A stretch of DNA of 40,312 nucleotides from an uncultured Prevotella sp. GTDB lineage: Bacteria; Bacteroidota; Bacteroidia; Bacteroidales; Bacteroidaceae. Position 1 is the stretch's first letter. Each line of letters starts with the position of its first letter. A model generated the notes under the pieces. That model was not told the DNA's origin, made no database searches, and saw only the letters and a list, made by a program, of their open reading frames with translations. Location of the stretch: contig URYG01000003.1 in the NCBI GenBank assembly GCA_900551985.1, positions 1 through 40,312 on the forward strand, in the 5' to 3' direction. This document shows positions 16,662 through 25,692 of the stretch, one piece after another. The position numbers were made by a program, and so were the translations under genes.

Positions 16662-19600
16662 TTATTCATACTTACTCGGTGACACCCCGAAATGCTTCTT
16701 GAAGACAGTACTGAAGTACTTTACGTTTACAAATCCTGTCTTCACGGAGACATCCAAGACGCTATCGCCTTGCTTCAGATACTGGGCAGCCTGCTCCAAA
16801 CGGATGAGTCGCATGAAGTCTTGCGGTCCTTGCCCAGTCAGCGTCTTCAACTTGCCATAAAAAAGGGTACGGCTCATCGCCATCTCCCGGCAAAGGCGGT
16901 CGATGGTGAAGTCGGTGTCGCTCAGGTTATCGAGAACGAGACGGGTTGCTTTCTCAACGAAAGCCTGGTCCATCGGATCCAAATCCGGTTCTTTTTCATC
17001 GGATGATTTTTTCTTATCATCGGAAGTTTTATTTGTTTCATCAGATGATTTATTCGTTTCATCGGAAGATACAGATGGCCCGGAAGGTTCGCTTGGCAAC
17101 AGACTCTTTGGAGACGATTGCCCAGAGTCCTCTCCTCTGACGATGGCGAGACTTTGCTCCATATAGTATTGACTCAGACGGCGGCGGTTCTTCAACATGC
17201 TCGCAATCTTGCTGGCGAGGATGGCAGAATCGAATGGCTTGGCAATGTAATCGTCTGCTCCAAGGTCTAGACCTTCTATCATGAAGTCGCGACCAGCCTT
17301 CGCCGTCAGGAGGATGACAGGCAGCCAACTGGTCTCCTTGTTTTCCTTGATGCGACGGCAGAGTTCGTCGCCCTGCATACCCGGCATCATCACATCGGAT
17401 ACCACGATGTCGCACTCACCATTCTCAGACAGATACTTCAAGGCAGCCTCTCCACTCTCCACATCCACCACATGGTATTGGTCGGCGAAAGCCATACGGA
17501 TGTATTGACGGAGGTCTTCGTTGTCATCTACAAAAAGGAGCGTATCCTCAATAGATTCCTCTGATTTCATTTTTTCATCGGCAGACACGGAGTTAACGGA
17601 AGTTTCTGGCAGACTTGCTGGCTTGGAAGAAACGGAAACATCAACATTTCCGTTATCAGGCAATACAACCGAGAAAGCAGTTCCCTTGCCCTCCTCGCTC
17701 TCGAACGTTAACTTTCCTCCCAGTTTCTGCACAAGCTGGCGAGTGAGCATCAAGCCCAAGCCACTACCCATCTCCTGAGAGTTGACCGCATTGGAGGCAC
17801 GGAAGAAACTCTGGAAGATATGCTTGGCCTCGGTTTTCGGGATACCGATGCCGGTATCGCTTACCTGGATGCAGACTTGCCTGGCAACCTCATCGAGCGA
17901 AGCTGAGACGGTGATGGTTCCACCCACCTGCGTATATTTTACAGCATTGGAGAGCAGATTCTCGAATATCAAATCCATCATAGAGAGATCGGTAGAGAAG
18001 GTATGCAGTCCACAGGTAGCCAACCGAAGACTGATATGTTTCTCCTGCGCTGACACCTGAAATTTATCCACCTGCTGACGCAAGAGGACAGATAGCTCCA
18101 CTTTCTGCAAGTGGACTTGCGTCTTCGCCACAGCTATTTTCTGGAAATCAAGCAACTCGGTCACCATTCTCAGAAGCTTGTCGCCATTACGCAGTGCCAT
18201 CTCCAAGAACTTTCGGCTCTTATCGCCCAGTGTAGCATCCTTCGCCAAGTCGGCAAGAGGAGCCAGCACCAGACTCAAAGGGGTACGGATATTATGGGCG
18301 GTATTCACAAAGAAGTTGATTTTTTCTTCGTAGTACTTGCGATGCAAACGCTCCCTGTAGTAATCCCAGCCGAAATAGGCTACAACACCTAAGATGCAGA
18401 GATAGACAATCCACGCCCACCAAGAGTTCCACCATGGTTGGGCAATATGAATGCGCAAGGTGGATTCTCCCAATATGCGTCCGTTACTCCTACCCATTGC
18501 CTTGACATGCAGGATGTAACTGCCAGGAGGCAAGTTGGCAAAACGAGCCTGCTGGTAGGCAGAAGGCACACTCCACTGATGGTCGTACCCCTCCAGATAA
18601 TACTGATACTGGATGTCATGCTGATACGGATAGTTGATGCTCTCAAAATGCACGATGAGGGTTTTCTCATCATGAGAGAAATTCATCTTGCCTTCCTGCA
18701 ACATCCCGAAGAGTTCTGTATGCCAATCTTCCAGTTGGTCAGCCTCATCGAAAGTCTTTCCTTCCACCTCAACACCCGTGATATGAAGAGGAGCCTTGTA
18801 GTTCAATCCCCTGGCAAACTTGGATGTCAAGATCACTGCACCATCATTGCTTCCGAAAATCATTCGTCCGTCTTGGATTCGGGCCACAGCCATACGCCTG
18901 TACTCCCGCTCCAATCCCTTAAAGAAATTGAGATTGGTCACCTTTCCATGATTGATGAAAGCCAGTCCTTTGTCGGTACTCATCCACACCTTGCCAATTG
19001 GAGTCTTGACCAAGGCATAGACGGTGTTGGAAGGCAAAGACTGCGAGATAGTATAGTTCTTGACCTGATGCTTCTGCCAATCGTAAAGGTACAAGCCTCC
19101 TCCATCGGTGGCTATCCAGATATGCCGTGCATCCTGAAAAGCCATAGCATTGACAAAGAAATTATAATCGAAAGCAGGAAATTCCGATGGATAGAAGAAT
19201 CGACTGACACGAAGGCTTCGCTTGTCGATACGATAACATCCATGGGTCGTTCCCACCGCAATACTCTTCTTATCTGGAGACTCCACGATACTCTGAACTT
19301 CTTTGATTGGCAAATAGTTAACAGAGTTAGCCACATTTCCATTCTTTTCTGATGATGATGGGATATGTACCAAGTCTCCATCCAAACAACCTATCCACAA
19401 GCCTCCTTCGCTATCCTTGAATATGCTATATACATAGTCGGTCTTTAACTTGCCATTCAACACAGAGTAAGCCCGACTACTGCTTCCATCGGCATGAACC
19501 TGAAAGATGCCATCACCATAGGTTCCCGCCAGGACCTTGCCGTCGGCAGTCTGACAAAGGGTAAGCACCACCTTATTATACAGGGCATGATGCCACAGTT

Positions 19601-20864
19601 GGGTTTGCTCGTCATAGATGCTCACCCCCTTGTCGGTAGCATACCATATCTTGCTATTGCGACCCTGTGCATCCACGCTCTGCATGACATCGTTCACACC
19701 ATCATTGATAAGCGACTGGCTGTTGAGATACTCATGGCGCACAAACTCCAAGGTATGCTCCATCGGAATAGCCATATCCACACCTCCCGAATAGGAGCCC
19801 ATCCAAAGGTCGCCAAGATGGTCCTTGCAAAGCGCATAGACGCCATTGCCATGCAATACATTCTCCGGTCTGCCATCCGTATTCAAAAGCAGATTCGTCT
19901 TACAGGTCTTCTTGTCGTAGGCATAGACACCTGCTCCATCCACCGCCATCAAGATGGTGGCTGCATCGTAGGGGATAATGGAACGAACAGGGATGAGCGG
20001 AATATCTGCTAAGGATGAGAATTGCGTGAGAGAAGACAATGGCTTCCAGGTTCTGTCATCGAGCAAGATAATGCCACGATGAAAAGTTCCCAACCATATC
20101 TGATGAGCCTTCACGTCGTGATAAGACGAAAGCACGGAATAACCTCGCAAGAGCAATCGAGGCTGGGCTGCATTCGGTGAATAGGCGAAGACTCCCGAAG
20201 GAGAACCTATCAACAACTGCTTGCCGATGAATCGAATATGATTGACATACGTATTCTTCAGAATGTATTTTCCTTTGTTCGGCGAACTAGGGGCTGTTTT
20301 GTCTTTGCTACCAGCAATAGATTGAGGAGCCATCCTATACACGCCCCTATCCAATGCCATCCAAAAGCATCCCTTGTCATCGACCAACAAGTCATTGAGC
20401 ACCACACTTCCTCCAAGCACATTCAGCAGATTGACCTGGAGCTGGAATGTGTCTTTCACCTTATTATATATATAGATCTTTCCTTTATTATCATAGGCAT
20501 AGATATGCTGTTGGCTATCCTTAGTCAACTTGATGTTTCTGCCACAGGCATCACTAAACTGCATATCCGTAGCCAAGGTATAGTTCCGTACCTGTTGACC
20601 ATTGTACCTGTCAACGCCTCGCTTGGTACTGATCCACATAGCCCCATCCTCAGCCTCAACTATCGAATACACACGGGCACTTGAGAGCCCATTGTCCGTA
20701 TTAAGATTCGACAACATCAGCATATTGCGGGGCAAATGTTCCTGTGCATGGAGCTGTGAACACAGCACCATGCACAAGAGCCACAGGAAAGCAACCTGCA
20801 ATCTTAGGAAATATGATAAGCCTTTATTTTTCATTTTGATGATGATTCCAATTGCTATTTCCAT
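16662..20864 (-). CDS. Hybrid two-component system sensor/regulator (HTCS)
   Basis: A 1400-residue one-protein signalling system of the kind that switches on utilisation loci. Order: signal sequence (MKNKGLSYFLRLQVAFLWLL, which begins at residue 11, so ATG 20834 is a likely true start); periplasmic propeller built from reg_prop repeats (about 50-700, for example DGAMWISTKRGVDRY); Y_Y_Y domain (about 710-790); one transmembrane helix (about 805-825); histidine kinase with HNIRTPLS (His 857) and HATPase motifs (VSDTGIGIP, GSGLGL); receiver domain (LLFVDDNEDLR, phospho-acceptor Asp 1157 in VSDVMMPG); and an AraC-type DNA-binding domain (about 1300-1400). A long Ser/Asp/Lys-rich linker with SSDETNK-like repeats precedes the last domain. 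It probably senses an oligosaccharide of the locus downstream. Confidence 0.95.
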   Translation of the reverse strand: MEIAIGIIIKMKNKGLSYFLRLQVAFLWLLCMVLCSQLHAQEHLPRNMLMLSNLNTDNGLSSARVYSIVEAEDGAMWISTKRGVDRYNGQQVRNYTLATDMQFSDACGRNIKLTKDSQQHIYAYDNKGKIYIYNKVKDTFQLQVNLLNVLGGSVVLNDLLVDDKGCFWMALDRGVYRMAPQSIAGSKDKTAPSSPNKGKYILKNTYVNHIRFIGKQLLIGSPSGVFAYSPNAAQPRLLLRGYSVLSSYHDVKAHQIWLGTFHRGIILLDDRTWKPLSSLTQFSSLADIPLIPVRSIIPYDAATILMAVDGAGVYAYDKKTCKTNLLLNTDGRPENVLHGNGVYALCKDHLGDLWMGSYSGGVDMAIPMEHTLEFVRHEYLNSQSLINDGVNDVMQSVDAQGRNSKIWYATDKGVSIYDEQTQLWHHALYNKVVLTLCQTADGKVLAGTYGDGIFQVHADGSSSRAYSVLNGKLKTDYVYSIFKDSEGGLWIGCLDGDLVHIPSSSEKNGNVANSVNYLPIKEVQSIVESPDKKSIAVGTTHGCYRIDKRSLRVSRFFYPSEFPAFDYNFFVNAMAFQDARHIWIATDGGGLYLYDWQKHQVKNYTISQSLPSNTVYALVKTPIGKVWMSTDKGLAFINHGKVTNLNFFKGLEREYRRMAVARIQDGRMIFGSNDGAVILTSKFARGLNYKAPLHITGVEVEGKTFDEADQLEDWHTELFGMLQEGKMNFSHDEKTLIVHFESINYPYQHDIQYQYYLEGYDHQWSVPSAYQQARFANLPPGSYILHVKAMGRSNGRILGESTLRIHIAQPWWNSWWAWIVYLCILGVVAYFGWDYYRERLHRKYYEEKINFFVNTAHNIRTPLSLVLAPLADLAKDATLGDKSRKFLEMALRNGDKLLRMVTELLDFQKIAVAKTQVHLQKVELSVLLRQQVDKFQVSAQEKHISLRLATCGLHTFSTDLSMMDLIFENLLSNAVKYTQVGGTITVSASLDEVARQVCIQVSDTGIGIPKTEAKHIFQSFFRASNAVNSQEMGSGLGLMLTRQLVQKLGGKLTFESEEGKGTAFSVVLPDNGNVDVSVSSKPASLPETSVNSVSADEKMKSEESIEDTLLFVDDNEDLRQYIRMAFADQYHVVDVESGEAALKYLSENGECDIVVSDVMMPGMQGDELCRRIKENKETSWLPVILLTAKAGRDFMIEGLDLGADDYIAKPFDSAILASKIASMLKNRRRLSQYYMEQSLAIVRGEDSGQSSPKSLLPSEPSGPSVSSDETNKSSDETNKTSDDKKKSSDEKEPDLDPMDQAFVEKATRLVLDNLSDTDFTIDRLCREMAMSRTLFYGKLKTLTGQGPQDFMRLIRLEQAAQYLKQGDSVLDVSVKTGFVNVKYFSTVFKKHFGVSPSKYE

Positions 20865-20889
20865 TATTTCTCATATTCTTTATTCTTTG

Positions 20890-20897
20890 CAAAAGTA
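20890..20897 (-). promoter_or_regulatory. -7 promoter element (TACTTTTG) of the HTCS gene
   Basis: The minus strand reads TACTTTTG about 26 bp before the annotated start and 56 bp before the alternative start at 20834. Confidence 0.5.
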
Positions 20898-21029
20898 ATG
20901 TTTTTATAAGACAATTCGGCAGAAGAGACGAAATCTTGTGCTTATTTAACTATTATGCGATGTTTTCATCAAGTTGCTAAATAAACGTAAAATTCACTGT
21001 GTTTATGCAGAATTGTGATGTATTATAAT

Positions 21030-21037
21030 TACCTTTG
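21030..21037 (+). promoter_or_regulatory. -7 promoter element (TACCTTTG) of the M3 peptidase gene
   Basis: TACCTTTG on the plus strand, 82 bp before the ATG at 21119. The 254-bp divergent gap 20865-21118 shows nothing else clear. Confidence 0.5.
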
Positions 21038-21118
21038 TATTTAAATTCGCCATCTAAATATGTAGAGGTGGAACTCGCACTTGAAGATATGGAAAATCAA
21101 TACTAAAAATAATAAATA

Positions 21119-23257
21119 ATGAATTTCAACAAGACATTTCTTACCCTCGGTTTGGCAGCAACACTCTTGCAGATGCCAACCTCATCGTTTGCCCAGAATG
21201 CAGGCGGCAACCGTCAGAACCCTCTCCTGGTAAAGAGCAGCCTTCCTTTCGGCGCTCCTGATTTCAGCAAGATTCAGGAGAGCGACTATCTCCCTGCCTT
21301 CGAAGCAGGTATCAAGGAACAGCGTGCCAATATCCAGAAGATTACCAGCAACAAGAAGAAGCCTACCTTCCAGAATACCATCCTCGCTTACGAGAACAGC
21401 GGTATGTTGCTGGACCGTGTTTCCAATGTATTCTTCGGTCTTACCAGCGCACACAAGACTCCTGGAATCGCAGAGGCTCAGAAGAAGGTGATGCCTTTGC
21501 TCACCGACCTCGACAACGAGATTTCATTCAATCAGAAACTCTTCGAACGTATCAAATACGTTTACGACCATGAGTACAGCAAGCTCAAGGGCGAGGACAA
21601 GCGACTCACCGAAGTTATCTACAAGGGCTTCGTCCGCTCAGGTGCCCTGCTCTCTCCCGAGAAGATGGAGCGCATGAAGCAGATCAACACCCGCATATCA
21701 GACCTCCAGGAGCAGTTTGGTAATCTGCTTCCTGCAGCTACCAACAACGCCGTGGTTTGGGTGAACAGCAAGGAAGAACTTGCCGGACTCAGCGATGCCG
21801 ACATAGCACAGTGCAAGAAAGACGCAGAAAGCCTGGGCAACAAGGCTCCATACTGCATCGTCATCGTCAACACTACCCAGCAGGCTATCCTCACCAATCT
21901 CCAGAACCGTGAGCTCCGCCGCAAGGTTTATATGGCAAGCATCCACCGTGCCGACGGCACCGATCCTAAGTTCAACACCTTCCCTATCGTAACCGAGATT
22001 GCCAAGCTCCGTGCCGAGAAGGGACAGTTGATGGGCTACAGCACCTATGCTGATTATTCTCTGGAGAAGACAATGGCAAAAAATGCCAAGAACGTAAACA
22101 ACTTCCTGCAGAGCCTCATCAAGGAATACGCTCCTAAGGCTGATGCAGAGACCCGCGAAATAGAGGCTTACGCACAGAAGAGCGAGGGCAAGGACTTCAA
22201 GCTCCAGCCATACGACCGCTTCTACTATTCTGCGAAGATGAAGAAAGAGATGCTCAATATCTCTGACGATGAAATCAAGCCTTACTTCAATGTGGATAGC
22301 GTTCAGATAAATGGTGTATTCTATGCTGCTCATCGCGTATATGGTCTGAACTTCAAGCAGCGCAAGGATATTCCTACCTATCACCCGGACATGAAGGTAT
22401 TCGAGGTAAGCGACAAGAGCGGAAAGCCTATCGCCCTCTTCTATAGCGACTACTTCCGTCGCCCAACCAAGCGTGGCGGTGCCTGGATGAGTGCTTTTGC
22501 CAAGCAGAGCGACAAGTGGGGACAATTGCCTATTATCTATAATGTATGCAACAATGCCAAGGCTCCAGAGGGTCAGCCTACACTGATTACCTGGGATGAG
22601 GTTTGCACCATGTTCCATGAGTTCGGTCACGCTCTCCACGGCATGTTGTCAAAGTGCGGTTACAATACCCTTTCAGGTACAGCAGTGGCCCGCGACTTCG
22701 TGGAAATGCCATCACAGTTTAACGAGTCATTTGCCAGCATCCCTGAGATCTTCGACCACTACGCCCGTCACACAGAGACCGGTGCAGCGATGCCAGCAGA
22801 CTTGAAGGAGCGCATGCTGAAGAGCATCAGCTTCCAGCCAGCCTATTCGCTGGGCGAGAACCTGGCAGCTACCTGCCTCGACCTGGCTTGGCATGAGTTG
22901 ACACCAGATGAGATTCCATCTCCATATATGGCAGGTGCGTTCGAGAAGGAAGCCCTCAACAATGTAGGTCTGCTCAATTCTCAGATTCCTCCTCGCTACT
23001 CTACCACCTATTTCAATCACGTATGGGGTGGCGGTTATGCAGCCGGCTACTACAGCTATCTCTGGACAGAGGTGCTCGCCGTGAACGTAGCTGATTACTT
23101 TGCCAAGCATGGTGCCTTGGATCCAGCTATCGGTCAGGCTTTCCGTGACAAGGTTCTGAGCCGTGGCAACACCAAGGATCAGATGGAAATGTTCACCGAT
23201 TTCACAGGAATGAAGGAACCAGATGCCTCTGGTTTCCTGAAGGCAAGAGGATTGTAA
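21119..23257 (+). CDS. dcp: M3-family metallopeptidase (peptidyl-dipeptidase Dcp-like)
   Basis: A 712-residue zinc peptidase of family M3. It has a signal peptide (cleaved after SSFAQ, about residue 26), the long helical N-terminal part, and the zinc motif MFHEFGHALHGML (His 500, Glu 501, His 504), with the third ligand expected in the downstream ETFAS-like NESFASIPE region. Length matches peptidyl-dipeptidase Dcp, which removes C-terminal dipeptides; the signal peptide places it in the periplasm. It is transcribed alone from its own promoter and ends in a strong terminator at 23281-23324. Confidence 0.93.
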   Translation: MNFNKTFLTLGLAATLLQMPTSSFAQNAGGNRQNPLLVKSSLPFGAPDFSKIQESDYLPAFEAGIKEQRANIQKITSNKKKPTFQNTILAYENSGMLLDRVSNVFFGLTSAHKTPGIAEAQKKVMPLLTDLDNEISFNQKLFERIKYVYDHEYSKLKGEDKRLTEVIYKGFVRSGALLSPEKMERMKQINTRISDLQEQFGNLLPAATNNAVVWVNSKEELAGLSDADIAQCKKDAESLGNKAPYCIVIVNTTQQAILTNLQNRELRRKVYMASIHRADGTDPKFNTFPIVTEIAKLRAEKGQLMGYSTYADYSLEKTMAKNAKNVNNFLQSLIKEYAPKADAETREIEAYAQKSEGKDFKLQPYDRFYYSAKMKKEMLNISDDEIKPYFNVDSVQINGVFYAAHRVYGLNFKQRKDIPTYHPDMKVFEVSDKSGKPIALFYSDYFRRPTKRGGAWMSAFAKQSDKWGQLPIIYNVCNNAKAPEGQPTLITWDEVCTMFHEFGHALHGMLSKCGYNTLSGTAVARDFVEMPSQFNESFASIPEIFDHYARHTETGAAMPADLKERMLKSISFQPAYSLGENLAATCLDLAWHELTPDEIPSPYMAGAFEKEALNNVGLLNSQIPPRYSTTYFNHVWGGGYAAGYYSYLWTEVLAVNVADYFAKHGALDPAIGQAFRDKVLSRGNTKDQMEMFTDFTGMKEPDASGFLKARGL

Positions 23258-23280
23258 AAAAGAAAAGAAAATCATATAAG

Positions 23281-23324
23281 AAAAAAAAGCGTCCCCCAAA
23301 AGAAAACAGGAGGACGCTTTTTTT
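23281..23324 (+). terminator. Intrinsic terminator of the M3 peptidase gene
   Basis: An A-rich tract and GCGTCC (23289-23294) pair with GGACGC (23312-23317) and the following T tract. It is a classical stem followed by seven Ts, usable on both strands. Confidence 0.85.
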
Positions 23325-23331
23325 CTTTTAT

Positions 23332-23420
23332 AAAGCTTTTGCCCTTACAGGGCGACAGGCTTGCATCTACAAAACCCAGGGTGTTACCCTGGGCTAGGAG
23401 CTTCTGCCCTTTCAGGGCGT
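23332..23420 (+). repeat. Palindromic intergenic repeat, copy 1
   Basis: Three small hairpins in a row: GCCCTTACAGGGC (23341-23353), CCCAGGG-loop-CCCTGGG (23375-23393) and GCCCTTTCAGGGC (23406-23418), preceded by AAAGCTTTT and joined by the constant CTAGGAGCTTCT. The same element occurs near 30230, 30661 and 30995. This copy lies 40 bp behind the stop of the minus-strand thioredoxin gene. Confidence 0.85.
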
Positions 23421-23459
23421 TTTGCGGCAAACTGGGCGTGTGAAGGTTACATGCAAACC

Positions 23460-23963
23460 TTACTGCTTCACCGCTTTAGGTGTCCAGTTCTTCAGGAAGC
23501 GGAGGGTCTTCTGCTCATCGTAACCCTTGCCCTGCTCCAGGAAGCTGGAATCCTGGATATGGAGTACATTGCCATTCTCGTCCAGAACCACGAAGACAGG
23601 GAAGCCGAAACGGGCAGGATTGTTCAGGCGCTTCAACAATGACTCTGCTTTCTTGACAGCCTCAGCACCTGCTGCTTTGCGAGGGTTGTAATTCACGTGG
23701 ATGTACTCGAAGTTATCATTCACCACCTTGTTCACCGCCGTATCCTTCTCTACGAAATCGGCAAACTTCAAGCACCAAGGACACCAGTTACCACCCAGCT
23801 GACAAATCACAAACTTGCCGTCAGCTTTCGCCTTGACCAGCGCCTCATCAATCTGAGCCATCGGATCAATGCTCTCATTATACACTTTCTTCAATGCTCC
23901 CTGAGCATGCGCCATCATAACAACCATGGTCATCATGAAGGCAAGAGTTACGATTCTTCTCAT
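23460..23963 (-). CDS. Periplasmic thioredoxin-family protein (CPWC active site)
   Basis: A 167-residue protein with a signal peptide (MRRIVTLAFMMTMVVMMAHA) and a thioredoxin fold (Thioredoxin_7 type). The redox motif is WCPWC (Cys 61, Cys 64), and a cis-proline region is seen in FGFPVFVVLDENG (about 119-131). Such proteins reduce or oxidise disulfides in exported proteins; the partner is not known. It is monocistronic as far as can be seen and is followed by palindromic repeat copy 1. Confidence 0.88.
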   Translation of the reverse strand: MRRIVTLAFMMTMVVMMAHAQGALKKVYNESIDPMAQIDEALVKAKADGKFVICQLGGNWCPWCLKFADFVEKDTAVNKVVNDNFEYIHVNYNPRKAAGAEAVKKAESLLKRLNNPARFGFPVFVVLDENGNVLHIQDSSFLEQGKGYDEQKTLRFLKNWTPKAVKQ

Positions 23964-24035
23964 GCGAAATTCTTATTATTGTTTCTAAATTATTCTTTCG
24001 TTTTATCTCTTTAAGGGGCACGTCCAAGGAAGGAA

Positions 24036-24704
24036 TCAACCCATCTCGAACGGAGTCAACACATTCCGAAGCTTTTCGAAATCGGATTTCGAGATTCGTC
24101 TACCCCGGAGACTTCTTACCTGCGGATAATCCTCAAAGTAAGACTCCTGGGTGGTGTACCAGCGATGGGAACGGAGCTCGCGAACCAGAGCCAGTTTCGA
24201 TTCTATGCGGCGGGCAAAGCTGGGATTCACACGCGAAAGATAATGCTTGCCATCCTGCATTTCGATGGCAAGCATCAGATAGGTTTGCGGTCCCTTCGCC
24301 TTCTGCCTCTCCTCTACCCGCTCACTCACCTTCCAGCCCTTGGTAGAAGTCATCACCCGAATATCCCAACCGTATTTTCTGTTCAGATTATCCATCATCC
24401 CCCTGAACACGATGCCGTGAGGAGCCGTATCCTTCAAGCCGGTAAAGCCGATGATGTAGTGAATCATCTCGTGGAGCAGGACGCTCTTTGCCTGCCGGTC
24501 GGTCATATCGTAATACGTACTCATGGAAAGCTTAAAGTCATAGAGTTTGGTGCGCCCCCATCGGGTGGCACGCTTGTAGGCAAGCTGTCCCAGACGGGTC
24601 TTGGCACGGGTCAGCCCCAACTCCGGAACGGGCAGTTTGCCGCCGAAGTAGTCGTGGTCGAAACGCCGAAACCACTCTTCCATCCATTCTACTGTTACAA
24701 TCAT
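24036..24704 (-). CDS. SprT-like zinc metalloprotein
   Basis: A 222-residue SprT-like domain protein. The zinc motif is LLHEMIHYIIG (His 78, Glu 79, His 82) and the third ligand is probably His 96 in APHGIVFRGMM, matching the usual HExxH...H pattern of the family. In eukaryotes the SprT fold cuts DNA-protein crosslinks; bacterial members are poorly characterised. A -7 promoter box ends only about 5 nt before the ATG at 24704, so the mRNA may be nearly leaderless, or translation may begin at Met 8. Confidence 0.85.
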   Translation of the reverse strand: MIVTVEWMEEWFRRFDHDYFGGKLPVPELGLTRAKTRLGQLAYKRATRWGRTKLYDFKLSMSTYYDMTDRQAKSVLLHEMIHYIIGFTGLKDTAPHGIVFRGMMDNLNRKYGWDIRVMTSTKGWKVSERVEERQKAKGPQTYLMLAIEMQDGKHYLSRVNPSFARRIESKLALVRELRSHRWYTTQESYFEDYPQVRSLRGRRISKSDFEKLRNVLTPFEMG

Positions 24705-24709
24705 GGCGG

Positions 24710-24717
24710 CAAAGGTA
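24710..24717 (-). promoter_or_regulatory. -7 promoter element (TACCTTTG) of the SprT-like gene
   Basis: The minus strand reads TACCTTTG at 24717-24710. A start point about 6 nt downstream would fall on or next to the ATG at 24704. Confidence 0.5.
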
Positions 24718-24758
24718 CAGCATTTTGTTCATAAAACAAAAACAAATCACGAAAAACT

Positions 24759-24786
24759 GGTTCAAACCGGTTCAAATTGGTTCAAA
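24759..24786. repeat. GGTTCAAA repeats with 10-bp period
   Basis: GGTTCAAA begins at 24759, 24769 and 24779, followed by a degenerate GTTTCATT. The 15-mer GGTTCAAACCGGTTC at 24759-24773 recurs exactly, in reverse orientation, at 33529-33543. It lies upstream of the SprT-like gene promoter. Confidence 0.6.
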
Positions 24787-24852
24787 TTGTTTCATTTTCC
24801 TCCTTTTTAGAAAATAATCCCTCAAAAATTTGCAACCTATCGTTTTTTTCCT

Positions 24853-24860
24853 TAAATTTG
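24853..24860 (+). promoter_or_regulatory. -7 promoter element (TAAATTTG) with long leader, for the 25017 gene
   Basis: TAAATTTG matches the consensus and gives a leader of about 150 nt. The leader start (TTTGCAG...AGATA...CACTCGGCA..TTTGAAA, 24857-24897) resembles that at 35208-35242. The rest of 24705-25016 holds the GGTTCAAA repeats and AT-rich sequence only. Confidence 0.55.
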
Positions 24861-25016
24861 CAGCCGGAGATACGTAACACTCGGCACTTTTGAAAAAGAA
24901 GCTATATGAGATACGAGAAAGAATAAATGATTGATGCTTAGCAAAAGACAGATGTTATTGCAAATACTACTATTAGTAATATGATAAAATGACTTATAAT
25001 CTTTAACAAAGAACTT

Positions 25017-25559
25017 ATGGAACGATACGATTACGATTTTCATTGTACGAAGCTTTTCGAAGAAGGCGTACGCGCTCATCGCTATGGCGATGTTTCGATC
25101 ATTCATCAGAGTAATGATGCAGATTGCTTCATCCTAGACATCCCTGCCAAGGCGGAGGAGATGTTTAGAGAGAACTTCAAGTTGAGACAGGACGAGAACA
25201 TTCTGCTGGCTCGAGATACTTCTATCTGGAACAACCGGACAGAGGGACTGGTTATCACCAACAGACGCATCGTCTATATCCCAAAATGCATTGGCAGCAA
25301 CAAGAATATCTACGTGATAAACTATGCAGACTGCCAGCAGATTAACACAAATACAGACTCAGTACTCTTCTGGAAGAGCGATGAAAGCTATCTAGCCATT
25401 CCAAAGAGTTTCTTCTTCAAGACAAGATGGAAGACCTATGACTTCGACAGAAGCATAGAACAGCTTGCCATACTCCTCAAGAAGATGGGCGAGACACATT
25501 CCCTGCATAACAACGCTGCCCATCTTGCATATATTACGAATAAATATGCAGAAGCTTAG
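25017..25559 (+). CDS. Hypothetical protein with PH-like C-terminal region
   Basis: A 180-residue soluble protein without signal peptide or membrane segment. I do not recognise the N-terminal 60 residues. The stretch ENILLARDTSIWNNRTEGLVITNRRIVYIP (residues about 60-89) followed by alternating strands and a final helix resembles bacterial PH-like domains (a LxLTxxRIVY-type motif), which suggests, weakly, a binding role. It has its own promoter at 24853 with a long leader and its own terminator at 25588, so it is a free-standing gene. Function unknown. Confidence 0.8.
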   Translation: MERYDYDFHCTKLFEEGVRAHRYGDVSIIHQSNDADCFILDIPAKAEEMFRENFKLRQDENILLARDTSIWNNRTEGLVITNRRIVYIPKCIGSNKNIYVINYADCQQINTNTDSVLFWKSDESYLAIPKSFFFKTRWKTYDFDRSIEQLAILLKKMGETHSLHNNAAHLAYITNKYAEA

Positions 25560-25587
25560 GCTTCTGTATCTCCATATCAAACTTTTT

Positions 25588-25630
25588 TAGCCTCTGCAAC
25601 AGGATTGTAACTTGCAGAGGCTATTTTTTT
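25588..25630 (+). terminator. Intrinsic terminator behind the 25017 gene
   Basis: TAGCCTCTGCAA (25588-25599) pairs perfectly with TTGCAGAGGCTA (25612-25623), followed by seven Ts. Confidence 0.9.
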
Positions 25631-25663
25631 GTATTTTTATAGCATTTTCTTGTCGAAAATGAG

Positions 25664-25671
25664 TAACTTTG
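25664..25671 (+). promoter_or_regulatory. -7 promoter element (TAACTTTG) of the pot operon
   Basis: TAACTTTG lies 22 bp before the potA ATG. It overlaps an in-frame TTG at 25669, which therefore cannot be the translation start. Confidence 0.6.
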
Positions 25672-25692
25672 CAGACAAATTTAAACGATAAA

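Noticed and set aside
25669..25692. TTG start giving eight more residues to PotA
   Set aside because: The TTG lies inside the -7 box TAACTTTG; ATG 25693 is the first start downstream of transcription.
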